64,000 bases of DNA from Diphasiastrum complanatum (GCA_029204225.1 CM055113.1:23384443-23448442), one strand, 5' to 3'. Shown: positions 21,870 to 36,300, counted from the stretch's first letter. The notes: generated by a model not told the origin, from the sequence alone. Program-made: numbers and translations.

Positions 21870-22711
21870 ACAAAGGATAAGAAACGAACGCGAACTCGAA
21901 ACATTTCTATTCGTGATCAACCTCAAAGGATTCACGAAATGTGTCTTGCAGTCAACTCGAAAGGTTCATAAAACAGTTTCTTGTAGAAGCTCGTGGCTTT
22001 CTTGTTGAAGCTCGAAAGATTCGCGAACAAAATCTTGTCGTGAAATATACTGTTTTTTGTTCAAACCTTAGATGTTGCGAAACTGTCGCGAACAATTTGC
22101 GAAATCTTCTAGACATTTCTCCAAGCTCACCTGTCGCGAAACTATCGCGAACAGTTCGCGAAATATTATGATTCTTCTTCAAGCTCAAAAATTGTCATCT
22201 GTCGCGAACAATTCACGAAAGACGAAAATGTCGCGAAGAGACAAGTGTCACAAATAATTTGCGAAACACAAAGCTGAGACAAAGAGATGGACTATCGCGA
22301 ATAATTCGCGAACAGAATTTATTCGACCCTGAAAACAGAGCGTCTGTTTGAATATCAACCGTCGTAAACGGTTAGATATCTACTGTTACAGTACATGTGC
22401 ACTACTCGTTGTAACACATTCACTCAATCAGAGACACAACAACAAGATAAGACAGCAAGAGATGTATGTTGATGAATCAGATTCAAAGTTATAAAAATTC
22501 GTTTTTAATCAATAGTTTCTTATTGTCTAAATTGTCTTAAGTTGTCTCTTACTTCCGCATATAATTTTCGCACGCATATTCAATCAGAACTAATATTGTT
22601 CTACTAGTACATAGATCATATACAATCTCGATTGAAGACACTGATATTAGTTTGATTTATTCAAACTTGCATCGTGTTCTCTGTGGAAAAATACTTCCTA
22701 TTTTTTCTACA
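21870..22711 (+). repeat. Copia 5' LTR with TCGCGAA array (left edge uncertain)
   Basis: It ends ...TTTTTTCTACA at 22711, one base before a primer site. Its left half (about 21890-22316) contains more than ten degenerate 'cgcgaa' words, several as pairs such as TCGCGAACAATTTGCGAA and ATCGCGAACAGTTCGCGAAA spaced tens of bases apart. The left edge is a guess, and no 3' counterpart was found beyond 24780. Confidence 0.5.
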
Positions 22712-22712
22712 G

Positions 22713-22725
22713 TGGTATCAGAGCA
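22713..22725 (+). promoter_or_regulatory. tRNA-iMet primer binding site
   Basis: TGGTATCAGAGCA follows the LTR end by one base. Confidence 0.8.
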
Positions 22726-22734
22726 TACAAAATT

Positions 22735-23052
22735 AAAGTTAATACAGTGGAACATAATCTGATTACGAGATCGAGTCTCATTCTTGGTTTGCAATTCTTC
22801 CCATAAATCCTTTGCGTTGGAAATTGATGTAAGATCTAGTATTATATTTTCATGCAGATGCAATAATTGCTATGGCCTTGTCATTTTTTAAACTCCATTC
22901 TCGAAGTTCTTTGCCAAGAGTAGCTTATGGCTTCTCCTCAATTGGTTCTATCCATTGCCATAGACCTTCGCCCTTCAACAAGAGTAAAGTCTTTAATTTT
23001 CAAATCAAGGAGTTTGAACCATCTGGGTCCAAGATTGTCGTGATCTTAGCTT
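22735..23052 (-). pseudogene. Copia gag fragment, inverted
   Basis: On the minus strand the sequence reads as the N-terminal part of a Copia Gag: LDPDGSNSL near 23010, LLKGEGLW near 22970, then ISNAKDLWEELQTK near 22800. In-frame stops are present, including one where a Trp is expected. The LTR and primer site on its left and the integrase on its right are on the plus strand, so gag is inverted within its own element or comes from another copy. Confidence 0.75.
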
Positions 23053-23159
23053 GAATATTAAAGATCGACGACATCTTTTAATTCTGAATAACCTTCAAAT
23101 AGCGGCTTGCTGAGAGGGATGCAACAAGGAACTCAGCAGCTTATGTTAGTGCTGATCTA

Positions 23160-24776
23160 TGTTGTTCATCTAATTTGATTCGAGAAGTAGTACTTGATTC
23201 AAGAGCCACCTCACATTTTGTTTCCTCGAAACAAATATTGTTTGAGTACAAGAAGACGAACTATTCGAGATTTACTATACTTGGAGACGGTTCTAAGCAC
23301 GTGGTTGATGGAACTCATGTATTATGGCTGGACACGAATCAGGGTGACAAAAAACTGGAGGAAGTTTTCTATGTCTCTACTCTTGACAAAGATCTTCTAT
23401 CTGTAGCTAAGATAGTCGATACAAGCATGTCAGTAACCTTCACGAAAAACTATTGTAAATTGTTTGAGGAAGATTTTGATAACCTGGTTGCTAAAGGCAA
23501 CATAGAAATAAATTTATATCATCTTAACATTCGAACAAGAATCGAACAAGTCAATCAAACTCAGGAATCAACAAATATATTGTGGCACAAGAGGCTATGT
23601 CACATGGACATGGAAGCCTTGTACCAAGCCAACAAAATTCAGAGAATTCAAGGAGTCGAAATCACAAGTAGAGATATTCGAACTACCTGCGAATCATGTC
23701 TTAAAGGCAAGATGACTAGAACACCTTTTAGTAAGTATGTTTATAAAGCAACTAAGGTACTTGAAACTGTGCATTCAGATATTTGTGGACCATTCGGAGT
23801 ATTGTCGTTGGGTGATGCAAAGTACTTCATTACGTTTATTGATGACTTCAACAAGTTCGCTGTAATATACTTTATTCGTACCAAAACTGAAGCCTTCGAG
23901 AAATGCGTTGAGTATATGAATTGGGCTGAAAAGCAGATAAACAATAAGTTGAAGTAAATTCGCACAGATCGTGAAGGGGGTAAGTTATATCTTCACCAAC
24001 AAACGTACACTCAAAGGATCATTGAAGACTTCAACATGCTCGAATGCAAAGGTGTACATACTCTCATGATACTTGGAACAATACTGAACAAGGCATATTG
24101 TCCGCAGACTCTCGAGGAAGAGGAACGAATGGCCAAAACACCCTATCGTAGGCTGATTGGATCATAGTTACATCTAGTAGACAACACCAGACCTGATATA
24201 GCATTTGCAGTATACATGCTAAGCCAATATAATCAGAACCCAAGATCGTTGCATTGGAAGTTGGCAAAGAAGGTACTACAATATCTCTAGGAAACGAAAG
24301 ACTATGGATTGTGTTATTCGAAGGAAGCTGGATTTCACATCGAATCTTACAGTGACACGAGCTGGGCATCCATGAAGGATGATAGCAAAAGTATTTCAGG
24401 AGGTCGTACTCTAGCATCTGGCGCAGCCATACTCTAGAATAGCAAGAAGCAAACAACAGTAGTTCAATCTTCTTGTGAAGTGGAATATGTAGCAGCAGCC
24501 AAGATGACAAACGAGCTGATCTGGATTAAACAAATATTAAAAAAAATTGATGAATCTAGTTCTGAACCTTAAGTCTTGTTAATGGATAACACTTCAGACA
24601 AAAGATCTTGTATTTTACTTGAAAACGAAGCACATAACTATCAAGTATCATGTGATTCGGGACTTAGTCGAGAAGAAGATATTGAAAACAATCTTCATAT
24701 CCACAGAGAAAATGACAGTTGATATCTTCACGAAGCCACTCAATAAGACTTTCATTAGAGGAGTTTCACAATTTTA
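23160..24776 (+). pseudogene. Copia protease/integrase joined to RT/RNase H remnant
   Basis: The first ORF (23175-23957) holds a protease-like start with LDSRATSHF (DSR in place of DSG), the pre-integrase motif LWHKRLCHM and the integrase start HSDICGPF, ITFIDDFNKFAVIYF. After IRTDREGG the reading passes directly into KLYLHQ of the RT C-terminus (about 23975), so the rest of integrase and most of RT, including YVDD, are deleted. RNase H follows with several stops (ESYSDTSWASMKDDSKSISGG, SSCEVEYVAAAK) and the tail DIFTKPLNKT near 24730. No 3' LTR is visible. Confidence 0.9.
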
Positions 24777-25066
24777 AAAAAATACCCTTTGTAAATATAC
24801 TTTTTTTTTCTTTAATTTCGACCGTCAAAATGCAAAGATTTGAAATCTACGTAACGTAGTTCAAATTAACTGAGAAATAAAAATGCAATATAGAAAACTT
24901 TGAAATTTGTGTCCGGGCAGCATGGACTTATCTCATTGGTTTCTTCTTATTGTCCGGCACGTGCTAATCTGCCCGACGTCAATACCTCAAGTTAGATTTA
25001 CTTGACTATGCTGGTTAGTATAATGAAATTTTTTAACTATACTAGTTACAATTATAGAAATACAGT
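24777..25066. other. Nothing recognised
   Basis: Mostly AT-rich. A GC-richer patch near 24910-24985 repeats 'gtccgg-c' and 'gcccg' words. It may include a decayed element end. Confidence 0.35.
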
Positions 25067-25400
25067 ATGTACAGTTACATAAAATATGGTATACGCAGTA
25101 ACTATGACTATGTTGGCATTCACATTAGATTAAATGTGATACAAAAAATTGAAATTAAATATCATATCAGAGAGATTTTTGGCGTCCAAGCTTTGAAAAT
25201 AGCAATAGCAAGGAGACCCAGATCTACAATCGAGTCTGTAATTCTTTACAATGAAAAAGATGAAGCTGATAACTGAAAGCCAACAAAATATACGAAGAAT
25301 TCATGGGTATTGCTGCATCCATCATCAAAGGGCAATTTTTGACAAAAGAAAAGAGCAAAAATGACATACAAATCTTATTGGAAAGCAAAAATTTTGGAGT
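25067..25400 (+). other. Two possible upstream exons of the 25672-26576 gene
   Basis: A 69-codon open stretch (25067-25273) is followed, after a stop and in another frame, by 41 open codons from about 25279 to 25400 (ANKIYEEFMGIAASIIK...). Both peptides have protein-like composition. No strong donor or acceptor links them, so exon limits are uncertain and they could be chance or decayed. Confidence 0.25.
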
Positions 25401-25671
25401 TTAAGACTACCCCGGAGGTCAATCGATATCAGAAGTTTTAGTACAACATGTATATATGCATTCAAAAATCAAAGTACATAATATCAATCCTCATGATCAT
25501 CGAAAATGTAATTGTAATTATATCAAAACATATGCACTCTACAACAATCATAGGTGATTTTCTTTATTAATGCTCTTTGGATTATGATTTGAATGCTTCA
25601 ACATTGTTTTTTTCTTTCAGATTTATATCCATCATGCATAAGTGAATGGGAGCCAACACAATAACTTGCAG

Positions 25672-26402
25672 GAATATTGGACGCGATTCACTCTGATGTT
25701 GGAGAGCTGCAATACAGAGAAAGAAGTCCAAAGGAACTTGCAGATTGTGGTATCCATATTTATGAATCTTTATATACGCCACAAACAGATGGAGGTTTTC
25801 GCAAGCTCAAAGCAATTATATTGCCTAGTTTCCAAGGTGATGAGTGGCCTACTCCTGACAGTATTGTTTCTGAATCTTTGAGATGCAAGTTACTCATTGA
25901 TATTAAAAATGATATGAAGATAAGCACAGGCTCAAAACTTGTTCACCTAAGTTGGTTTATCTCATTACATATATTTGTTGATTTTTTCTCGAGTGCTAGT
26001 GTTCGTAGGACACCAACTTTATTTGTTTGCAAAGATTTATCAGATAAGACTTTGTCAGATCTCATGGATCAAGGCTGGGATAGTAAAACAAATAATGACA
26101 TAGAATGCAGGATTAAAAAGTCTTCAATGACCTTTCGTTATCATATCGAAAAGCAAATGTTCAGTCTCGCATTTAGCTATCAGAGATACAAGAAAATTGA
26201 AGGTACATGGCTACCACTGGATCAAGACTTTGAACTAAATGGTCACACAAACCGAATGGAGATAAGCATTATCTACAATGAGGAATATTTGACTATGGTT
26301 GAAGTGGAAGAACATTGGAAGCTTGATTTTATCATAACAAAGCTTATGCTATTACAAACCAATCTACCAACATATTTCAGATTTATCATCAACGGAAGAC
26401 TC
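25672..26402 (+). CDS. Penultimate exon of an unknown host gene (candidate)
   Basis: An exon-like ORF begins right after an acceptor (cttgcag|ga) and ends at a consensus donor (ctc|gtaagt). It stays open for about 242 codons in one frame, long for a region this AT-rich. The peptide is not hydrophobic-repetitive and has no transposase, RT or integrase motif; I do not recognise its family. Within it, residues around 'STGSKLVHLSWF...' (about 25927-26008) could be a small retained intron, since GT and AG sites bracket it. The next exon in phase 0 is at 26502. The neighbours are transposons. It may be a gene, a gene fragment or a captured exon set. Confidence 0.4.
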
Positions 26403-26501
26403 GTAAGTACTTTATGTTTATTGCCATTTCAAAATAGAACAAAATAATTGAAAATGTTATCATTTACAATTGCACATTCACTAATATTTGTTATGTCACA
26501 G

Positions 26502-26576
26502 ATGCGAAAAAGACAAGAGTTGATAACGTGCTGCAAAGATCTACCTACAACAATCACCATTGTGAGAGAACAATAG
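26502..26576 (+). CDS. Terminal exon of the same candidate gene
   Basis: After a 99-bp AT-rich intron with GTAAGT and ...TCACAG ends, 24 codons (starting MRKRQELITCCKDLP) lead to a TAG at 26574-26576. The joining phase fits the exon at 25672-26402. A poly(A) signal follows shortly downstream. Confidence 0.4.
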   Translation: MRKRQELITCCKDLPTTITIVREQ

Positions 26577-26622
26577 CTTCAAATAAACTTCAGTAAAAAT
26601 CTGTGTATACACTCTTTCATTC

Positions 26623-26628
26623 AATAAA
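26623..26628 (+). terminator. Candidate poly(A) signal
   Basis: AATAAA lies 47 bases after the stop of the candidate gene, a suitable distance for a plant 3'UTR. Confidence 0.3.
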
Positions 26629-29074
<2,446 letters not shown>

Positions 29075-29181
29075 CCTGCTGGTGAAATTATTGGACCAGC
29101 TAGGGCAGCAAATGCCAAGTCTGCTGCCGTAAATCTATTACCACAAATGAAAGGCCGCCCATCAGCAAGAGCTATGTCCAC
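29075..29181 (-). pseudogene. Glutathione S-transferase C-terminal exon, isolated
   Basis: On the minus strand, 107 bases lie between an acceptor (gtatag|gtggac) and a donor (gg|gtgagc). They encode LADGRPFICGNRFTAADLAF followed by AALAGP. The pattern DGRPxxxGxxFTAADLxFAxLxxP is typical of the alpha-helical C-terminal domain of plant GSTs, where FTAAD caps a conserved helix. GSTs conjugate glutathione to electrophiles in the cytosol. The exon is open and canonical, but no other GST exons were seen within about 1 kb on either side, so it may be part of a gene with long introns or an orphan exon. Confidence 0.5.
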
Positions 29182-30084
29182 CTATACAACCGTAACACCT
29201 TTCCAATCAAATCCCAACTCAATGAATACAATGTTATTGTGTAAGGCTCAAAACAAACATAAACCTTCAAAAACAGAATGTATTTATAAAAATTGATCAG
29301 CTTTGGAAAGATAAACATCTTAGCCACCAAGCATCACTTATAGTCATCAGGGCTAAACCAAGTATCGTCCAAGCCAGGAACGACAACCAGCAAGAATGAG
29401 TCAAAAAAAGAATGAAATGAAGAAAGATTCAAAAAACATTACCATGGGCTTTGAGTTGCTAATAAGAATTATGAAGAAATAGATGGACTGCAGAAATAAC
29501 AACCTTTTTAAAATATCCTTTATGCAATAACAACAAAACTAAACCAACTGAATCAAAAGAAAAAATGATGATGCTAAATAATTGAAGCCTTCAATCTCCA
29601 ACAGCTGGGTCTGTCTTCTTTAACTGAGATAACTAAAGGAGATCTCATAGAGCTTGTATTGTATAGTACTCAGGTTATCTCTATCTTTGATATAAAACCA
29701 GGATTTCCAGTGATTCTGGTCGATTTGTTGACTTGGTCTGCACAAACCTATGTTAAATGTTATCGTAAGTGCCAAAAGGCTTTTTTTCAATCAACGAATT
29801 GTAGCCGGTTAGCCATAAACGTCTCTCTCTTCAAGACACGAGAGCTCACCATGACTGTGAATCAGATCATCAATGCAACAACAAGAGTCCCTTGGTCTGC
29901 CTTGGTGGTCTGGCTACCTAAATCCATGAGCATTCATTAAAGGTATTGAGTTTTAAACTCATTATAAGGTGAGGCTGGCTCAGTGCTCTTGACAGACAAG
30001 AAGTGCTTTAGATTCTAGAGTACAGACCACCATCCAAGTTATGATCACAACTACATCCGTTAATATTGGAGAAGCATAAATGAC
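29182..30084. other. Nothing firm recognised
   Basis: Only short ORFs. If the GST-like exon is part of a gene, this would be its upstream intron. Confidence 0.35.
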
Positions 30085-32151
30085 AATATGAATGACATGA
30101 GAATATCAATCGATAGAGATCTTTTTATTGCAGCATGTTACTTTCCACCAGAGTCCTCGTCTTTTGCTGAGGGTATTGGATCTCCATAGCAGGACCTCTC
30201 ACTAGATATTATCAAATTCTCAGAGCGGGGGCATATTCTCCTAACAGGGGATTTTAATGCCCAGACATCTTCGAGACATGTAAAGTTCTCGACACCACTG
30301 ATCAGCTACGTGTTCGTGCCCTTGACAGTGATATGCTTGGGGATACCAGGACCTCCGCGGACAGTTTGGGACCTACTACTTCATATGGTGAGCATTTATT
30401 GCAGTTTGGAGAGACACATGAGCTAGCCATTTATAATGGCTTACCTTGCTGGCCACAATCAGACAGTTATACATGTGATCCTCACAGTGGAGGACATAGT
30501 GTCGTTGACTATCTCATGGGGTCACCATCCTTTGTACCCATAGTCTCTGACTTCGACGTTTCCCCCACCACCCTTTCTGATCACTCATTTCTCTCCTTCA
30601 ATATCGGCCACCTTCCACCCACTCATTCATCTACACTACCCATGCTTACCCGAGCACCCATGTACACATTTGATCCCATTTACATGCCACTATACCGGCA
30701 GTCCTTGGCTTCACTATTACACTCATTACCTCATGACAGTCCAGTCGACACCCAGGCTGCTTTTCTCACCACCTCTCTCCACTCGGCTGCATCACTAACC
30801 CTCCGCACAAAACCCCATCCCAAAAAGACTCGACACACACCTCCACCATTGCACTCTCCATGGTACGATACCGAGTGTCGTTCTCTCCATCAATCAGTAA
30901 CCTATTCACGTATCCATGCCCCACATTTGCTTCAATCTTCCCAACGCTCCTACCATCGTGTTCTCCGCCGTAAGAAGCGTTCCTATGATGATTCTGAAGG
31001 GAAACGTCTTATTGACCTTCTTTTTAGTTCTTCTTCGGGCGCTTCTTGGCGTGAGTTCATTCCTCGCTCTCCACCACCTCTCCTAGAGGACCTCCGCATT
31101 TGGACTGATTATGCTACTAGCTTGTATACCGTCCCTACTGACTCACCTATCTCTATATCTCCACGACCATCTGAGTTCTCCTTCTTCACATCTGACATGG
31201 TACTTGTAGCCATTAAGAAGATAAAGTCCCACAAGGCCAGAGATATTGAAGACCTTGAACTCCTTTCCCATGGCTCTGACTTACTCGCTCCCACTATCGC
31301 CACCCTTTTTAATTCCGTAGTTGTTTCCGGTTTCCCATCGTCCTGGTGCACTAACATTATCCACCCTATCCATAAGAATGGTGACCCCATGATTCCGAGT
31401 AACTACTGCACCATCATGATTGGGCATGTCCTGGCGAAACTATATGGGACTATACTACAGTCTGTTGTGAGCTCAAAGGCGGAGACTAGGAGACTACATG
31501 CCATAGGTCAGGCACGTTTTCAAGCCCATTATTCTATTGCAGATCACATCTTCACATTGCGGGCCTTGATTGAGGAGGCTAAGCACAAGAGAGAGAGGGT
31601 TTACTGTTGTTTTGTGGACTTCAAGAAAGCCTTTGATTCTATTCATTGCTCATCCAGAGATTCCGAGATCTCGGCTTCTCCACCGACATCGTTCTTGCTA
31701 TGATGGCACTATATGAGCGTGTCTTGGGATGTTTCTGGCATAGCAGTGGCATATCCGATCGCATTTGGAGCACCATTGGGGTGAAGCTAGGTTGCTCCCT
31801 CTAACCAGTCATCTTTGGCTTGTATATTGATGAGTTGGAGAGAGTCATTACATAGTGTGGTGGTGCTGGTTGTAGGCTTGGGGACATCTTGATTGCTATT
31901 CTCCTTTGCCGATGATGTGGTGTTGGTCTCACCGATCAAAGAGGGTCTACAGCGACAATTGGATTGCTTACATGAGTTTTGCACCAGATGGGGCCTAGGG
32001 GTGAACATTGGGAAGACCATAAGATGTTCATACTACGCAGAGATTTATATGGGACACCCCAGTATTTTACCTCTCATCCATTGATTACTTCGTCCTTTAC
32101 TAGGCGGAGATCGCGTGATTTAGTGCTTGAGGATGAGGATTATGACGACGA
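30085..32151 (+). pseudogene. LINE: endonuclease and RT, interrupted
   Basis: Endonuclease motifs appear in order: AACYFPPESSS (about 30130), GHILLTGDFNAQ (about 30230) and, in the 456-codon ORF at 30333-31703, LSDHSFLSF. The same ORF enters the RT with KIKSHKARDIEDLELL, a PIHKNGD block and CFVDFKKAFDS. A frameshift near 31640 leads to GVKLGCSL, a stop, VIFGLYIDELE, and finally FADDVVLVSP (about 31897-31930). LINEs nick the target and prime reverse transcription there. The region after the FADD box is broken off at 32151 by a Gypsy element; flanking sequence resumes at 38323. The GVKxGCxL...F block is unlike the QGDPLSP of common angiosperm L1 elements. Confidence 0.85.
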
Positions 32152-32509
32152 TGTTACGAGCTCGTGACCAGTGCCGAACCCTAGAGAACACAGATAGGTC
32201 AGATACCACAGTCAGGGTTGTGTCCAGCGTACACGACCAACAGGGCAAGACAGTGTGAGTAGTGTGCCCCAGCACGGTCCATAGCCATGGCGAGCCTAAC
32301 ACAGTCTAGGGACCCTATCAACAGGACAAGGCCCCCAGTTGGGTCCCGACGTGCAGTCGGCCACGTCAGTGCCACGTGGCCGACACTTGGCAGTTGCATG
32401 CTACCAATCCTCACACTGGGCTAGGAGGGGCTTACTCTATATCATGGAGTAGGCAAGGTTGGGTGGATCAATTAGTGTTTGCCCTACTATGGTGTTAGGA
32501 TCTATTACA
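32152..32509 (+). repeat. 5' LTR of Gypsy element 1
   Basis: It runs from TGTTACGAGCTCG to GGATCTATTACA, 358 bp. It differs from the 3' LTR by a small number of substitutions and a few short indels near its left end. Confidence 0.93.
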
Positions 32510-32510
32510 C

Positions 32511-32523
32511 TGGTATCAGAGCC
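32511..32523 (+). promoter_or_regulatory. tRNA-iMet primer binding site
   Basis: TGGTATCAGAGCC, one base after the 5' LTR. Confidence 0.9.
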
Positions 32524-33381
32524 ATCTCCATCTTTGGGAGCTCAGTAGCAGCAGTAGAGAAAGCTATCAGAGGATAGGAAAAATCTTAGAGGAGAAGAAT
32601 CGTTGTAGGTACAGCCTTCAAACCTTTGAATTTCACTGAGAATTTATAGTAGTAAGGAGTCAGATTCCTTGTAGAGGTAACTCGCTGGAAAGGCAGCTGT
32701 TTACCACTTATTTCAGAGAGTTTTGTAAAGATTTCCCAGCACAATTAGAGTAGGAAATAGTAAGCACCTCCATCGTTGTAAATTCAGAGACTTACCTCTG
32801 GTTTCCAAGTGAAAGTTCAGTAGTTCTCAGCGAATTTGAAGCAATAAGAGAAGAGCAGGGTCAGCGCTGCCAGTACTTCTGAATTTCCAGATTTTTGACA
32901 AAGTTTTGGGCCCTAACTTGGAAGATTTGGAGCAATAGTACTTCTACCAGATCAGCGAGCAGGGGGTTTTTGGAATTTCAGAATTCAGAAGTGCCTTTGG
33001 ACTTCAAATTGGCTTTTTGTGGACCAATTGGGGTGCTACCAGATCAGCAAGGGGGGATAGCAAAAGATTTCAGATCTTTTTGCACTTTTTTTGCCTTCTA
33101 TTCAAATTTCTCATAGCCACAGGTCTGTTAGCAAGCAACGAGCTATTTTATTCAAGCAACCGAAAATTTGGTACCATTTTGGAGCTTCAAACTGGGATTT
33201 TCCGAGACAGCAGGTCTAAAAATTTGGGTAAAAGAGCTGAGAGGGTTCCTCTTCGTATTTTCTTTGGAAGTACAGTCCTCAGAAACAGCTAAGTCATCTT
33301 TCCTTTCCCTTGTACAGTTGTAAATTAGTCTTTTTGACTTTTTTTTTCAGAAGTTAAGGTACCTCTCTTTTAGTTCTGAAA
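32524..33381 (+). other. Leader of Gypsy element 1
   Basis: Non-coding leader between primer site and gag. It repeats 'ccagatcagc' (near 32948 and 33039) and 'cagattt'-type words but has no ORF with family features. Confidence 0.6.
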
Positions 33382-36300
33382 ATGACCACTCCTCAGGGAC
33401 CTGATCAACCCCCGGAGAGAGGCATCGACGAACTTGAAACAGAAGCCTTGGCTTACAGTAAAGGAAAAGAACCTATGGAAATGGAAGAACAGGAACAGTT
33501 CGCCAAAGAACTCGACGAATTGGTTACCAAGGAGCAGTTTCTCCACTTGGTAACAGAAGTGGATGAACTGAATTGGCATTAGCCAATTTCAAGTCTAGTG
33601 TGGATGACTCGTTCGCTGAACTCAAAGGCTTGATTTTGAGTTCCGCGAAAGGAAGCCTTCCCTCCACTTCTCAGTTATCCCCTTCTCCACTTCCATCAGT
33701 TTCGGGTGAGACTTTGCGGTCTCACCCTAGTGTCTTTAAAGATTTAAAGCCTCCTAATTTTATTGGAAAAGAGAAGGATAGAAACGCAGATATTTTACAA
33801 ACCTTCCTCAGCAAATAGAAGAACATTCATGCTCTTAAACAGACCCCTGACCATTTGCAAGCAATTGAGGCCAGTCTTTCCTTAGGGCCCATGGCCTATA
33901 AGTGGTGGTTAAATCTCCAGGAGACTGGGCAGACTCCCCGATCATGGAAAGCCTTTGAAGAAGCTTTCCTAAGAGAATTCCTATGAGAGAATGAACTTGA
34001 TAGAGCCTGGGAAGCTTGGGAAAGAACAGTAATGGACAAGTCCCTAATCCAATATATCTTGCAGTACCGAGAAGCAATTTTAAAAATTGAAAATATGAAT
34101 GATTATCAGAAAATCATAGGGTTTGTATGAGGCCTCAAGGATGAATATAAAGTAGAGGTCCAGAGAAACTCGCCTACTACCCTTGAGCAAGCTCTCAGAT
34201 ATGCTCAAATCTATGATGATTCAGTGGGTAGGAAGAGGGCGAGACAACAGCCCCTTTCTGTGCAACCTCCTCAGAAAGACTTTCAATTTAAAAAGTTTTT
34301 TTAAAAAGAAAGAAAGAAGATAAATTTAAAGGTGAAGCTCCTTAGAAACGCCCTTCACTCGTACAGCCCTTAAAACCAGAAGATTTTGAGAAAGCCAAAC
34401 AAGAACGTTTGTGCTTTGTGTGTACGAGCAAGGGACACACAGTCAGACAGTGTCCCAAGGGGCCTTTCACTAAAAAAGATAAAAAAGATAAGAAACAAGT
34501 TCATCTTGTTCAGACTGTAAGTTTTCCCAGTGACTCGGCAGCTTCCGAGATCAAAGTGTATCATGAATATAATGAACACTCTTGCCAGCTGACCTCTGCA
34601 ATGCTAGCAAGACCCTTCAGCATTGGGCCACATGACCTAGTACGTATGCATGGGAAAGTTGGTAACCAGTCAGTAAGAATGGTTGATGATGGGGCAACCC
34701 ATAATTTCATCAACCACACCCAAGTTAAAAAACTTAAACTTCCAGAAGTACCTAGTCAGCATAGGTACATAGTTTCACTAGCTAAGGGTGAAGATAAGAA
34801 AATCTGGGAAACTATGTTAAGTAACTTAAATCTTGGTATTCAGGGGTACCGAGATGAAATAAACTTTCAGATAATGCACCTGGATCGCACAGACATTGTT
34901 CTTGGGAGAGATTGGCTCTACAGTTTAGGACCTTCCCTCCATAGAAACTATCAGGAGAACACCCTCAGCTTTCAGCATAAAGGATGAGAGATCCAGTTGC
35001 ATGGGGAGCATGATGTTCCCAACAGCCCTATGGTCTGCAGTTCAGAGCTCTATCAGCTAATCAGAGACGACGACCATCAGGTATTCTTATGTGACTTTCA
35101 GTTTATTCCTGAAGTTTCTATTTCCAGTTCTTTACAGCTAAAAATTAGTAAATTAGGAGCTTTATTGTCTAAATTTAAAGATGTTTTTCCTAAAGATTTC
35201 CCACATGGTTTGCCACCTAGCAGAGAGGTAGATCATGTAATAAACCTAGTACCAGGTACAACACTTGTTTCTAAACCTCCATATCGGGTCAGCCGAACAG
35301 AGGATGAAGAAATAACTTTGCGTAGATTACAGAGCCCTCAATAAAGTCACAATTAAGAATAAATATCCCATCAAGTCCGTATAAAATCGGAAGATGTCCC
35401 GAAAATAGCTTTTAGGACTCGTCACGGTCATTATGAGTTTAAGGTGATGCCATTTGGGCTCACAAATGCTCCAGCTACCTTTATGACCTTGATGAACAAT
35501 GTCCTCAGACCATACTTGGGTAAATTTGTAGTCGTATTTTTAGATGACATCCTCGTCTACACAGCAAAACGAGGAAGGAGCATCTAAAACACCTCAGAAA
35601 GGTGTTTCGACTACTCAGAAAGCATAAGCTTTATGCTAAACAATCCAAGTGTGAATTCTTCGTTGAAGAAGTAGCATATTTGGGTCACACTATCTCGTCA
35701 GATGGGATTAAGATGGACCCGAATAAGGTTAAAGCCATACTCAGTTGGTTGAGACCTCAGAATATTTTGGAACTTCAGATCTTTCTTGGTTTGGCGGGAT
35801 ATTACAGACGATTTGTCAAGGAATATGCTCAGATAGCAATTCCCATGACAAATCTTCTTAAGAGGAAGGGAAAGGAGTTCATTTGGGAGTCCGCACAGCA
35901 GGAGAGCTTTGATGCTCTCAAAACAGCCTTAGCTACAGCACCAGTTTTAAAAGTCATCGACTCCAATCAGCCATTTGTGGTCGAAACAGATGCTAGCGAC
36001 TTTGCAGTTGGTGCTATGCTAACTCAGGGTGGACGACCAGTTGCGTTCGAGAGTAAAAAACTCGAGCCAGCTCAGACTAGGTACAGTGCCTATGCAAAGA
36101 AACTCTTTTCTATAGTCCATGCCCTTAAGACTTGGAGGCATTCTTTGAGGTCCTGACAGACCATGAAAGTCTCAGATACCTTTGCAATCAACCTGAGCTC
36201 AGAGGTCGGAAAGCTCGTTGGGCAAAGTTGATGCAAGAGTTTGATATGTCTATCAGATATAGACGGGGGAAATTCAATACAGTAGCAGATGCCCTTAGCA

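Noticed and set aside
21952-22257. ORFs across the TCGCGAA array
   Set aside because: Coding potential comes from the short repeat; the region is the LTR upstream of a primer site.
25642-25881. Alternative frame across the 25672 exon
   Set aside because: It ends early and lacks a splice donor, while the chosen frame is open to a consensus GTAAGT and joins the next exon in phase.
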